A stretch of DNA of 64,000 nt from Aedes albopictus (lineage: Eukaryota; Arthropoda; Insecta; Diptera; Culicidae), in assembly GCF_035046485.1 (NCBI RefSeq), contig NC_085136.1, forward strand, positions 156,050,452 through 156,114,451, written 5' to 3'. Shown here piece after piece: positions 53,167 to 64,000 of the stretch. Position numbers and translations under genes: made by a program. The notes under the pieces are model-generated. The model worked only from the letters and a program-made list of their open reading frames with translations. It was not told where the DNA came from and ran no database searches. The first letter of the stretch is position 1. The number at the start of each line of letters is the position of its first letter.

Positions 53167-54746
53167 GTGCCAGGGAAGGACTCTAAGCTCAACTGTGCAC
53201 TATGGTCCTCCGGAGAGTGGGAGGTTGGTGTCAGGCCCTACGAGCCAGCCGTAAAAACCATTGTAACGGAAAATCAGCAACAGAATAATACGAACCGAGA
53301 CCAACGGCAACGACCCCAGCGAACGAAAAGGACTTGCTATTGGAAACGCGGTACGTGGAACTGCCGATCTCTCAACTTCATTGGGAGCACCCGCATACTC
53401 GCCGATCTACTGAAGGACCGCGGGTTCGGCATCGTAGCGCTGCAGGAGGTGTGTTGGACAGGATCCATGGTGCAAACGTTTAGAGGTAATCATACCATCT
53501 ACCAGAGCTGCGGCAACACACGCGAGCTGGGAACAGCTTTCATCGTGATGGGTGATATGCAGAGGCGCGTGATCGGTTGGTGGCCGATCGACGAAAGAAT
53601 GTGCAGGTTGAGGATCAAGGGCCGATTATTCAACTTCAGCTTAATAAACTTGCACAGCCCACACTCCGGAAGCACTGATGATGACAAGGACGCAGTTTAC
53701 GCGCTGCTCGAATGCGAGTACGATCGCTGCCCAAGCCACGACGTCAAGATCATCATAGGAGATTTAAACGCTCAGGTAGGCCAGGAGGAGGAATTCAGAC
53801 CGACGATTGGTAAGCTCAGCGCCCACCAGCAAACGGCCTAAGACTCATTGATTTCGTCGCCTCCAAAAATATGGCCATACATAGCACCTTTTTCCAACAC
53901 AGCCTCCCTTATCGTTACACCTGGAGATCACCACAGCAGACGGAATCTCAAATCGACCACGTTCTGATTGACAGACGGCACTTCTCCGACATTATCGACA
54001 TCAGGACCTATCGTGGCGCCAACATCGACTCCGACCACTATCTGGTGATGGTCAAACTGCGCCCAAAACTCTCCGTCATCAACAATGTACGGTACCGGCG
54101 ACCGCCACGGTACAACCAAGAGCGACTGAAACAACCGGATATCGCCTCAGCATACGCGCAGAATCTTGAGGCCGCGTTGCCAGACATGGGAGAGCCCGAT
54201 GAGGCCCCTCTAGAGGACTGCTGGAGTACAGTGAAAGCAGCCATCAATGACGCAGCCGAGAGCACCATCGGGTACGTGGAACGGATTCGATGGAATGAAT
54301 GGTTCGACGAAGAGTGCAGAACGGTTTTGGAGGAGAAGAACGCAGCGAGGGCGGTAATGCTGCAGCAAGGGACTCGACAGAACGTGGAACGTTATAAACA
54401 GAAGCGGAAAGAGCTGACCCGCCTCCTTCGGGAGAAAAAGCGCCGCCTGGAAGAAGCGGAGTTTGAAGAAATGGAACTGCGGTGCCGTTCTCAAGAAACA
54501 CGGAAGTTCTATCAGAAGCTCAACGCATCCCGCAACGGCTTCGTGCCGCGAGCCGAAAAATGGAGGGACGGAGGCCTCTTGACGGACGGACGTGAGGTGA
54601 TCGAAAGGTGGAAGCAGCACCTCGATCAGCACCTGAACGGCGTGGAGAACGTAGGCACGGGAGCCCACGGAAGAAACGGCAACGGAAGAAACGACGACAT
54701 CAGTGCAGCGGAGGACGGAACCAACTCCCACGCTGAGGGAAGTTAA
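53167..54746 (+). pseudogene. RTE endonuclease and linker, one frameshift
   Basis: The open part 53167-53841 begins at a GTG and carries RGTWNCRSL, VALQEVCWTG (catalytic Glu) and VKIIIGDLNAQVG (GDLN box). After a shift near 53840 the frame 53871-54746 gives FQHSLPYRYTWRSPQQTE, SQIDHVLID and NIDSDHYLVMVKL (S-D-H box). A charged coiled linker with REKKRRLEEAEFEEMEL follows. The complete set of nuclease boxes is recognisable across the two frames. Confidence 0.85.
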
Positions 54747-56233
54747 GGATGCCATTCACCAGCTCAAAACCTACAAAGCACCTGGTAAGGATGGTATCGC
54801 AGCAGAACTCATCAAGATGGGCCCAGAAAAGATGGCCACCTGTCTGCATCGGCTGATAGTCAGGATCTGGGAAACCGAACAGCTACCGGAAGAGTGGAAA
54901 GAAGGGGTAATCTACCCCATTCACAAGACAAGCGACCATTTGGAATGTGAGAACTTCAGGGCGATCACTATTTTGAATGCTGCCTACAAAGTGCTATCCC
55001 AGACCATCTTCCGTCGTCTGTCACCTATAACGAATGAGTTCGTGGGAAGTTATCAAGCCGGCTTCATCGACGGCCGGTCGACAACGGACCAGATCTTTAC
55101 CGTACGGCAAATCCTCCAGAAATGCCGTGAATACCAGGTCCCAACGCACCACCTGTTCATCGACTTCAAAGCGGCATACGACAGTATCAACCGCGCAGAG
55201 CTATGGAGAATCATGGACGAAAACGGCTTTCCTGGGAAGCTGACTAGACTGATTAAAGCAACGATGGACGGTGTGCAAAACTGCGTAAGGGTTTCGGGTG
55301 AACTATCCAGTTCATTCGAATCTCGCCGGGGACTGCGACAAGGTGATGGACTCTCATGCCTACTCTTCAACATCGCTCTGGAAGGTGTGATGCGACGAGC
55401 CGGGCTCAACAGCCGGGGAACGATTTTCACAAAATCCAGTAAATTTGTGTGCTTTGCGGACGACATGGACATTATTGCCAGAACATTTGGAACGGTGGCA
55501 GAGCTGTACACCCGCCTGAAACGCGAAGCAGCAAAGGTCGGACTGGTGGTGAATGCCTCAAAAACAAAATACATGCTGGTAGGCGGAACCAAACACGACC
55601 GGATCCGTCTGGGTAGTAATGTTACGATAGACGGGAATTCTTTCGAGGTGGTGGAGGAATTCGTCTACCTCGGATCCTTACTGACGGCTGACAACAACGT
55701 GAGCCGTGAAATTCGGAGGCGCATCATCAGCGGAAGTCGGGCCTACTACGGGCTCCAGAAGAAACTGCGGTCGAAAAAGATTCACCCACGCACCAAATGC
55801 ACCATGTACAAAACGCTAATAAGACCGGTGGTCCTCTACGGGCACGAGACATGGACCATGTTCCAGGAGGACCTGCAAGCACTCGGAGTTTTCGAGCGAC
55901 GCGTGCTAAGGACGATCTTCGGCGGTGTGCGGGAGAACGGTGTGTGTGGCGGAGAACGTGAACCACGAGCTCGCTGCACTTTACAGCGAACCCAGCATCC
56001 AGAAGGTGGCCAAAGCCGGAAGGATACGGTGGGCAGGACATGTTGCAAGAATGCCGGACAACAACGCTGCAAAGCTGGTGTTTGCAACTGATCCGGTTGG
56101 CACAAGAAGGCGTGGAGCGCTGAGAGTACGATGGGCGGACCAGGTGGAGCGTGACCTGGCGAGCATTGGGCGCAACCGGGGATGGAGAGCGGCAGGCAGC
56201 CACAAACCGAGTATTGTGGCGTACTATTGTTGA
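54703..56233 (+). pseudogene. RTE reverse transcriptase and C-terminal domain
   Basis: The open part 54703-56091 shows YKAPGKDGIAAELIKMG, ENFRAITILNAAYKVLS, GSYQAGFIDGRSTTDQIF, HHLFIDFKAAYDSINRAE, RRGLRQGDGLSCLLFNIAL and FVCFADDMDIIA (FADD intact). EFVYLGSLLTADNN and RPVVLYGHETW follow. A shift near 55930 moves the last segment (NHELAALY, GRIRWAGHVARM, RWADQVERDL) to the frame 55925-56233. The RT core itself is uninterrupted, making this the best RTE polymerase in the window. Confidence 0.87.
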
Positions 56234-56281
56234 TTATGTCTTGTCTTAAATGTGATGTTGAACAAATAAATGTATGTATGT

Positions 56282-57090
56282 TTACCTTGGATCAAGCCTT
56301 GGATACGACGCCGATGATCATTATTTGTTGTTGTAACATTTCACTTTGCAAGCATGCTTTGATTTGGCCAAACTTTTCGATGATACGATGATTTTCATGG
56401 CTGCGGTGCAGCGGTAGAACTCGGCGTCTATCGCAAAGTGGAAAATTTCCTAAAAATCCGCAATATTGAAATTTGCATTTCTTAATTTTCAGAACTATTT
56501 TAGTTTAGTTCTTTACTGTCAGATCGCCGTAACACGCTAAACATTATTTACATAAAAGGCATGGGACAACTATGTTGCACACGGCATTTCAGGCCTTATT
56601 GAAAACTGATATATACCTAGATTGCACTATGGGGCGGCTCCATACAAACAGGTGGCCAAAAATATTTTCGCGTCAATTTTATAACGTCTTGCTCATAATC
56701 GTAGGGTTTATGCCTGAAAAATATGAAAAACATGTTGAACAGGTTGTTTCAACACGACAGTTTCAAACAGCATGAAATTACAAGGACATTGCATACTTTT
56801 AGGCGTTTAAGGATTTCTGTTCCTATTTACAAAATGGATTCCAATTTGTAAAAACACGCTTCGCTAAGAGATCCAAGACCAGATTTAGACTGCTCTATGA
56901 TTGATCTACCGAGAAAAATGGCCATGACGACCAAATGCTTCCTCAGAGGAATTTAGTGGCCAATAGGGTGATTTTATACAGCAATATCTCAATTATCGCC
57001 GACAACATGATTGGAATTGCAGAATAGCAGCTAGTAGCAGCCAAATTTGATTTCAATGTCTTCCAGGGATCCTAAACAAAGACATAGAAG
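56282..57090. other. intergenic; weak tRNA-like words at 56396-56440
   Basis: GCTGCGGTGCAGCGGTAGAA resembles a tRNA A-box region and could be the remains of a SINE head, but no B box follows at the right distance. Nothing else is recognised. Confidence 0.3.
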
Positions 57091-58002
57091 TAGGGTAAAA
57101 AATATAATTTGGACATGTATGTAATTTGGACATGCACGGCGATGTATGGCTTGTTTCGGAGAGCTAATAAAAGTGGATACTTCTCAATATCGATTATAGG
57201 ATCAAACAGACCCTGTTCTGATGACTTACGTTGAAAATACGCTTAACAAATAAGAATTTACTTCAAAATTATCGAAAATGTAAATTATTTCACTAAAACC
57301 CCTCAAATGCACAGGTATGCAAGACGACATACACTTCACAGTCAAATACAATATTCACCTCAAAATCGTCAAATTAATAATTGTAAAAAATTTGAATGCC
57401 TTATTGCAATGAAACATGTTCAATAAAGAAGCATTAGGCAGCCAAACTCTTAACATTCATCTAGAACGCTAAAAATAGGTGGTGTCCAAAATACAATACA
57501 TGTTTTCTACTGTAAATATATTTTGGTCATCTGACGAACTACATGCGGATGCTGTGCGATTGCATACTTAGAGGCGTATTCTGTGGGTTTGGCGATATTT
57601 TCTCGATTTTATCAAAAACTGTAATAGTTATCAAAATAGATGCCTGTTAAGCGAAGAAATTTGATTATTTACAAGAAAATATTTGTTAATTTATGCTACC
57701 TTCATGATTTAGCAGTATTCATATCTAAACATGGAGATAATTGCCTGTCCAAATTATATATACCTGAGGGTGTCCAAAACATATATTCGGTGTCCAAAAT
57801 GCAACTCTAACAGACGATAGGAAATTGTGATTTTCTCAGCTTAAAATGCTTTCGTTAAGGTTTTTGTCACCAGGAACGCAAAGTACAATCGTATTTTAAG
57901 CGTATTAGTAACTTTGGTAAATAAATAATTGCTTTCTAAGGAAGCTAGGGGACGAGTTTTCCAACGTTGTCCTCAGCCTGTCCAAAATACATGAATTACC
58001 CT
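57091..58002. mobile_element. 912-bp TIR element, ends TAGGGTAA...TTTGGACA
   Basis: The left end reads TAGGGTAAAAAATATAATTT then GGACATG. The right end is the inverse of TAGGGTAATTCATGTATTTT then GGACAGG. The word GTGTCCAAA(A/T) also recurs at about 57484, 57770 and 57790 near the right side. The interior is AT-rich, with no transposase recognisable. Probably a non-autonomous DNA element. Confidence 0.55.
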
Positions 58003-58424
58003 AGTCCCGAAGCGAAACTCAGCGAAACTTTTTTGTATGGGAAAAATTTGATTTTTTAATGTGGCATCATTTAATAGTTTTGCAATCAACATTTCTACGT
58101 CTGATACGTCATTCGGAAGATTTATAAGCAAGTTTTTAGAAACTTTTTTAAAAGTTAAACATTTTTCATTTAAGTCGATGATATGCGAAGTTGAACATTT
58201 CATTAATTTTACCAAAAATTGGCAATAGTCTCATTCTGCTGCCAATATCTCGATAAATATAGGGATTAGCAAACTAATATTCTAGGGTTTACTGGTCCAA
58301 GTGGTCTACTGCCAACTACTGAACCTGAATCTCAAATTGAATAAAGTCAATTTTCGATTTTTGGCCACCTGAATCCCCTTAGTGGATTGGTCTGCGCGAA
58401 AAAAAAAAAGCTTGCGAAAATTTG
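58003..58424. other. intergenic, AT-rich
   Basis: No recognisable feature. Frames on both strands are short. Confidence 0.5.
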
Positions 58425-58525
58425 CTCTCAGTTAATATGTACCTGTGGAAGTGCTCATTATATACATAAAAGGCAGGCTTTGTCCGGTTGAGAACCTTTG
58501 CCTAGACTAATAATAAGAAGAAACG
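58425..58525 (+). mobile_element. truncated, diverged Feilai-like SINE 3' half
   Basis: The words GCTCTCAGTTAAT, CCTGTGGAAGTGCTCATTAT, GGCAGGCTTTGTCC and AATAATAAGAAG follow the Feilai tail order seen at 46.3-46.5 kb in opposite orientation. The head and part of the body are lost. Confidence 0.65.
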
Positions 58526-58624
58526 GTTGATATTGAGTACAGATCCAATGATTCTAGCATTATTGGGTGAAAATGTTTTTTTTTATGTTTTCGAATCAAT
58601 TAATATTGCAAGCGTTACATTAGC

Positions 58625-60358
58625 CAGGGTGGCCACTCAACTTGGTAAAATAAATTCCCGGTTATTTCCCGGTTTTTCCCGGTTCTTCAACAACTTTTTC
58701 CCGGTTTTGTAGAAACTGATTTATATGGTAAAATCGAAACATTGTCATTACTATTTTCAATTATCTCACTTTTCTGAATTTGTTAAGTGATACAGAAAAA
58801 TTTTTAAGCGGGGTGTTCTGGTTATAGCATTTATAATAGAAAAAAATAATTTGATAAAGGCTAAATTTCATAATGAAACTAACAATTTCTTTAATCCTAA
58901 AAAAATTATATATTGTTCAAATATTTTTGAAATTTTATACATATTAAATTCGCTTTATTGGAAGTTTAAAATAAAGTGATGATTTGATCATTTTACTGAG
59001 AAATGAAATTTCACTTCTTTCATCAATGCTCTACATTTACTTCAAGCTATTTTTTTAAAACTATAATTGTTCCGTGTATAACTCTGAGAAAATATCCTTG
59101 TGATGCTGGAAAAAAATCTTACTGATAGCCAGGTTATATCAAAGTTTTTGGTGGAGGAAAGCTCTGGCTGAAATGCTGTTAGAATCTTATAGAAAACCCT
59201 ACTAAAATTATGGTAGAAATTTGTAATGGAAATACCAAGTGAAATAGTTGTAAAAAATCATATCGCATTTTTGAATAGACTTCTCTAGAGTCCACTGAAG
59301 CAATCCCTCGAAAATCACTAGAGAGGATTTTTGGAAAAAATCTTGAACAAATTAGTAATGCGAAAATTGTTTGTAAACATTTTCAAATAACTATTGGATC
59401 CTTGATAATGTTTTCTGTTAGAACCTATTCTATAGATAGAATACGAATAAAATGCCTAGAAGGATTTCTAAAGATTTTAAAGATCCGCGGGAAGATATTG
59501 TTATAATTCCCAAATAAATTACTCCGGATGTTTTTGTAATAAATGCATGTAGCTTTAAAGAACGTCTTTAGAAATAATTGGTAAAATTGCTCGATTGTCT
59601 TGAATTTGTTGAATTGTAGTTGGAAAAGTTAGTTGAGAAATGTTTCGAGCAATTCCTGTGGAAATCAGTCGATGTATGTCTTGAGAAATCTCTGAAAAAT
59701 TTGCGAGGAAAGCCTTGGTTAATCACCAAGACAGATTCTAGGCTACCAGTAATAATCAAGGTTATACTATTTCTGGGAAACATGTTCAGGTTTACAGGAA
59801 AAGAAAACATTACAAAATTCTTGAAAACTATCGAATTTGGAAGATTTCTAGTGTCATACAGATTAGGAAATGTAAAGAGTTCAAATATATTATTTTTAGT
59901 GACAAGATTGGTTCTGCAATGTCTGAGGTAGAACAATACACTGACTGCCTACCCAAGATATTTACTTGTCCTTACTACTCCTCGCAAATCAAGGAATCAA
60001 CATATTTATAAAGTTTTTTAGATTAAAAATCATTATAGTTCTAAAAGTGAAAGTCAATCTTTTGATTGATCTTCCATCAGTCACGCAGTTGGCCACCACG
60101 CTTATGCTGAGTACAAAATGCGATTTTTTCAACGTGTTGTGCGATTATTCAAGGGTTAGGTTTCGATCTCCGTATCTAGTATCTAAGATCTAGTATTGAT
60201 AGATCCTGTTCTAGAAAAATCACAATAATTCTTATATAGATGCAATAATAATGAATATCCTGGACTTTCATTACCAAGGGAAGTTCATGTTCTAAGCAAA
60301 TTCCCGGTTTTTCCCGGTTTTCCCGGTATTCCCGGTTGGGTGGCCAGTGGCCACCCTG
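58625..60358. mobile_element. 1734-bp element with CAGGGTGGCCACT TIRs and TTCCCGG subrepeats
   Basis: CAGGGTGGCCACT at 58625 is matched by AGTGGCCACCCTG ending at 60358. Just inside both ends, clusters of TTCCCGGTTTT repeats lie in the same orientation (58658-58709 and 60299-60340). The interior shows AT-rich decayed sequence and no convincing transposase; ORFs at 59568-59936 are not recognised. The flanks share TTAGC near both ends, which might be a target duplication with one-base ambiguity. Confidence 0.65.
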
Positions 60359-61769
60359 TTTAGCTCATCATGTGAAACAAAATACAGTTTCACATTCATC
60401 AAAGAAACAGAAGCGGTAAAAATCAATTTGAGCTCGATACACTTAAGCCTCACTAACAGGTTTCCTTGCTACTACTCTGCCCTTTAACCATTCACTCAGG
60501 TTGGAATAATTGGTATCAACCGACAACGGTAGATGGCTTGCGGTGAAGGACGCGCGAGAGCATACATGAAAATCGATTACGACTGACCGCACACAAAGAG
60601 CAATACCACAACCTACAGCCGAAGCAGTAAGTACGAAAAAGCGAACAACCGGTTCATGGAAAATTCTAACAAAATTTTCTGCTCTAGATTTTCTCGACCT
60701 GTCAGATGCGATGAAGCTCCGTCCGAACCGAACAGGGTATACCTTCCAAAACAGGGGACAACATTTCAAACGAGCAAGAGCGGGAGAGCCGCACTAGAAT
60801 CGATGAAGCATGCAGCAGCAGCAGTTGAACGACGTGATCGACGAAGGACGGCGGCGCTTATGGCACCGCACTAGCTGATGGGAGTATCGAAAAGCATCAA
60901 AGGCAGCTCAGCAGATAACCGATACCGACTTCGGCTAGATCCATGGCACACGACCCGAGCGTAAGCCGAAGTAGATTTACGCGTGCCACGAACTCACCCA
61001 CACCATCGTATGCGGGGAGCGCGAGGCAAGTAAAATCATCCACAGTGATACCAATGATGATGGTGAGAGAGAGCAAGAGCAAATCAATGATTATCAATGA
61101 TAGTCGAGTTTCTTCTCTGGCGAAGAATGAACAGACGATGACTAAAGAAAGTATGCACAAAAGAAAGAAGTATTAAAAACAAACTGCTTCACGGGCACTA
61201 ACACGCTTCCCCGTCTATTTCTTCATCAGTGTGCTTTGCGACTTTTTGTTTTGTGAATAAAATTCATGCGATGAACCCCATACACCTACCAGGAGGATTC
61301 AGAACCGGTTCGAATGCCATGTCACAACCGCGGTGGCGACAATGGCTACAGCAGTGTGCCAAATTTCAGTTGAGTGCTTTAGTGATGGCGAATTTGCATA
61401 ATGTAACGGAAATTTTGGACCGCGACGGTTTTTGGGTTTTGAAGTGACAGCAAAACTCTTATTGTGCAGTCTGTTATGACACATTGAAGATGAAAATTGA
61501 CAACCATGATCCGATGATAATTACCAATGCATAGATGTTTTCTGGAAGGCGCCTTTGTTTGAATAAGTTGAAATAATGCGCAAAGAGATTACGAGGAAAT
61601 CTCTTCTGTACTGTTTCGGAACGAATCAGTAGCGGCACGTTAGTTGTAAATACATGATCAATCATTCAACATTAGTTCAGTTGAACTTCATCACAGTAGC
61701 AAATGTCGCAATGCAAAATAACTAATCTGATTTAGGCTTGGAATAATTATTTATTTTTGAGCAGAGTTG
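60359..61769. other. unrecognised intergenic sequence
   Basis: GC-richer DNA at 60500-61180 has small open frames and (CAG)n at about 60811-60825, but no domain or splice structure that I can defend. The rest is AT-rich. Confidence 0.4.
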
Positions 61770-62300
61770 TTTTGACATGCACGATGCTTTATGTCTTGCT
61801 TCAAAGTACTGTCAAGAATACATTCGAATGATTATAACAATAATTCCATACACTTTTTTTGCTGACGATGTTCAGATTTACTTGTGCGAAACACATGATT
61901 TTCAGTATATGGCAGATAAAATCAATCGTGACCTCCATAGTATTCTTTTGTGGCCACGTACTAACTTGTTGCCAATAAATCCAACCAAAACAAAGGCTAT
62001 ATTGATATGTAGAAATAGAAATCCATTTTTTTTATCCTGATGAGAAAATTGAGTTTGTCAATCAAGTCAAACACATAGGGTTTAATTTTTACTTCCAACC
62101 TAAATTGGGATGCTTACCCCAAGAAACAATTATAATTTTTAAAAATGTTTCTCAAAGCTGTGTTGTTAAGCCTTAGGTCGAACTATATTTGGTTTAGTTG
62201 AGATAAAACTGTTGTTCAACTCTTGTTAGCCCACAAATGTAGAATCTGTTACCGTTATTTAAGCATTGTCCTTGCCTCGGGCTGAAAATCTCATAAATAA
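61770..62300 (+). pseudogene. LINE reverse transcriptase 3' relic
   Basis: FFADDVQIYLCETHDFQYMA carries an RT active-site box (F-A-D-D). DKINRDLHSILLWPRTNLLP and INPTKTKAILICR follow as in the palm-thumb region of I- and Jockey-superfamily LINEs. IEFVNQVKHIGFNF (the VNxVKHLGxxF block) follows after a frame change. The relic ends with CTGAAAATCTCATAAATAAAGACA, the same 3' signature as at 31831-31872, so it is the 3' end of one LINE copy. Everything upstream of the active site is missing. Confidence 0.65.
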
Positions 62301-64000
62301 AGACATAAAAAAATAAGCAATGTCCATGTTATGTTTATTCAATGATCGTTGCATTATTATACGGCTGTTCTTCAACGTTCAACCCGTTTGCTGTTTAAAA
62401 ATATATCAGCAACTTTTCTTCAACGTTTATGAAACCTGGTTGTATGATGTCTTTTTGTATAATCGTCTAATAAAGGTTATAGAAACAATTAAAACGAATT
62501 TGGAGCTGCGTTCATTATATAACAAGTTTTGTACGACAATTATTCCACCACAATACAATCAAAATTTGGCAACAGTTACAATTTTTATATTTGATTGGAC
62601 AAATGCTGTAAAAAAGTTTCTTAAAAGTTTCTTCAATATCGCTTTATAAACAAATAAGCATAAAGATTTTTCGTTTTACATATTCCTCATATGAATAATT
62701 TGAAACAACTTTTTATGGCCATATTATCTAAATTAATCATTGTTTTATGATAGAACTCACATCATTGACAAGACTCGAGCTCGAGACCTACTGCTTCACT
62801 GTCGTCTGCATCTATTCTCCTCCAATCAGGATTAGATGAAACGGAAGATTTAAAGCAGTATTTAAACATTGAATCAAATACGTTGCTTAAACATCGCTTA
62901 AGTTGTGTTATTCGACTGGTTGTCGACATGCACTATGGAGCTGATTAATGATTGATTAATGATATCCGCAACGTTTATCCATGTAAATAAACTTTTCTGT
63001 AAGCTTTTTCATCAGCAGCGCTACTGGAGCTTAATAGAAGCTGTGAAGTTAGTTCGCTATGGTGCGATGCTGTTTTGCAAATTTAGTGATCCTTCGAACA
63101 TATTTTTCATTTCTCATACCCAAAAATGTAAGTTGTTTTTAGTTTTCGGAACATTCATTCCGTGTACGAAATAAAAATGTGTCACCTGTGTGTGGATCCT
63201 GAAGCCGGTCAAGATAGAAATAAGGCTCGATCCGTGTCATGGCGAAGGAACCAGAGGGAAAAATGCTAGACTCTGCTTATTAGAGGAGCCAGTTGCCGTT
63301 TTCAAGCTCGATGGTTTCGCTGCCGTTGATCAGTGTAGTGTAAAAGGTAAGTCGTGATGTTTTTTGAAGTGTGATACATTTATTTAGAGCTGCTGCATAG
63401 CTCCTGATTGATGTAGAATTATTTGCAACTGTGTTTACAAATGTAAACATGACGAACAGTGGCAATTAAGAGCACTGCTAATCAGCAGCTGAACAGAACG
63501 ATTAAGCTAGTATTGTTAACCTGTGTTTAAGCTACTTGTTCCACTGTGAATGATATGTGCAATAATGACATCTGATACGTCGGAAACATCTTGTCTTGGG
63601 TAATTCTCGCTGAGACCGGCCCACTATTTACACCTTGTCTTCAAAAATGTTTAAGGTGCCTGTCGGCGCCGGACTCTAATATGATCAGCTGTAAAGACAC
63701 ATTTAATTCATCCACGGCAACGACCGTATCCATTGCAATCAGATACGGGCGCACATTCAAAATTAATTCAAATCAAATAAGCCACACGGTAGATCGCGTA
63801 GAAACCCAGGTAACACAACTTGTTATATAACAGTTCAAAATACACGTTTCATACTAGATCTGATGTATTTTTCTTGCATTATTAACATAATTTGAAACAC
63901 TTATATATTCAAAACAGCGCAAAAAATGGCGGCTTATAAAACATCTTATAAGTTATACAAGATGTTTGCCAATACACTTATAGTACTAATAATTCTGTTC
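62301..64000. other. intergenic, AT-rich, nothing firmly recognised
   Basis: An open frame at 62320-62649 (plus) has no convincing resemblance. A small palindrome AAACATCTT...AAGATGTTT lies at about 63938-63968. No gene or mobile-element boundary is supported. Confidence 0.4.

Larger units (their letters stand above)
52925..56281 (+). mobile_element. nearly full-length RTE LINE with three frame breaks
   Basis: A leader (about 52925-53180) precedes endonuclease and RT. The 3' end is AATAAATGTATGTATGT at about 56268-56281, an RTE-type simple tail. All main domains are present, but the ORF is broken near 53840, 54720 and 55930. It is the second RTE subfamily of the window; the relic at 25400-25700 is from the same one. 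The leader start is estimated from where R1-like matching ceases. Confidence 0.85.

Noticed and set aside
62320..62649. 109-codon ORF as the continuation of the LINE RT relic
   Set aside because: It lies after the LINE 3' signature at about 62.28-62.30 kb and shows no convincing RT or C-terminal wording.

Overview
This window looks like nuclear DNA of a culicine mosquito, most likely Aedes. The evidence is the repeat content: a tRNA-derived SINE with the body and tail layout of Feilai, JAM-like RTE-clade LINEs, a BEL/Pao LTR retrotransposon, many fragments of one R1/LOA-like LINE family, and several MITE types known from mosquitoes. There is no operon, rRNA gene, functional tRNA gene or CRISPR array. 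I find no complete host gene. The only host-gene candidates are one possible coding exon on the minus strand (19453-19711) and decayed domains of domesticated or transposon origin: a BED-type finger at 32568-32894 and a Myb/SANT-like domain at 34256-34500. I worked by eye from the sequence and from remembered family features, so clade names are recognitions, not search results.

Layout. 0-9 kb: degenerate tandem repeats (5-303, 2195-2860, 2998-3990), R1-like LINE relics (1.4, 4.5 and 6.2-8.0 kb), a 461-bp near-perfect foldback element flanked by TA (4978-5438), and a TA-flanked 588-bp element inserted in an R1-like relic (6341-6928). 9-18.7 kb: a broken RTE LINE, a tRNA-like SINE, a LINE with an uninterrupted ORF of about 1000 residues (12358-15372), then an R1-like LINE on the minus strand carrying two nested MITEs. 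20.5-24.06 kb: a long 24-bp minisatellite that translates as a Gly-Ile-Pro repeat. 24-34.7 kb: foldback and TIR elements, another R1-like relic, a minus-strand RTE, and the BED and Myb/SANT relics.

34.7-41.7 kb holds the best-preserved element, a BEL/Pao retrotransposon. It has two 564-bp LTRs differing at 3 positions, a 5-bp target duplication, a primer-binding site matching the 3' end of tRNA-Tyr, and gag-protease-RT-RNase H in one ORF. Integrase continues in the -1 frame. It has split an older element with GGGGTAACATTGATCA ends. 41.7-64 kb: a second copy of the minus-strand RTE family, a nested TIR/SINE/foldback complex (46.2-47.0 kb), more R1-like relics and a 159-bp MITE, a nearly full-length but frameshifted RTE (52.9-56.3 kb), two larger TIR-bounded non-coding elements (57.1-58.0 and 58.6-60.4 kb), a truncated Feilai copy and a decayed LINE RT (61.8-62.3 kb).

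The sequences act together only as layers of insertion. The oldest layer is the decayed R1-like LINE relics. MITEs, RTEs and SINEs have inserted into or beside them. The BEL element and the open-frame LINE are the youngest and least damaged. The intervals between them are mostly AT-rich, non-coding DNA without recognisable features.
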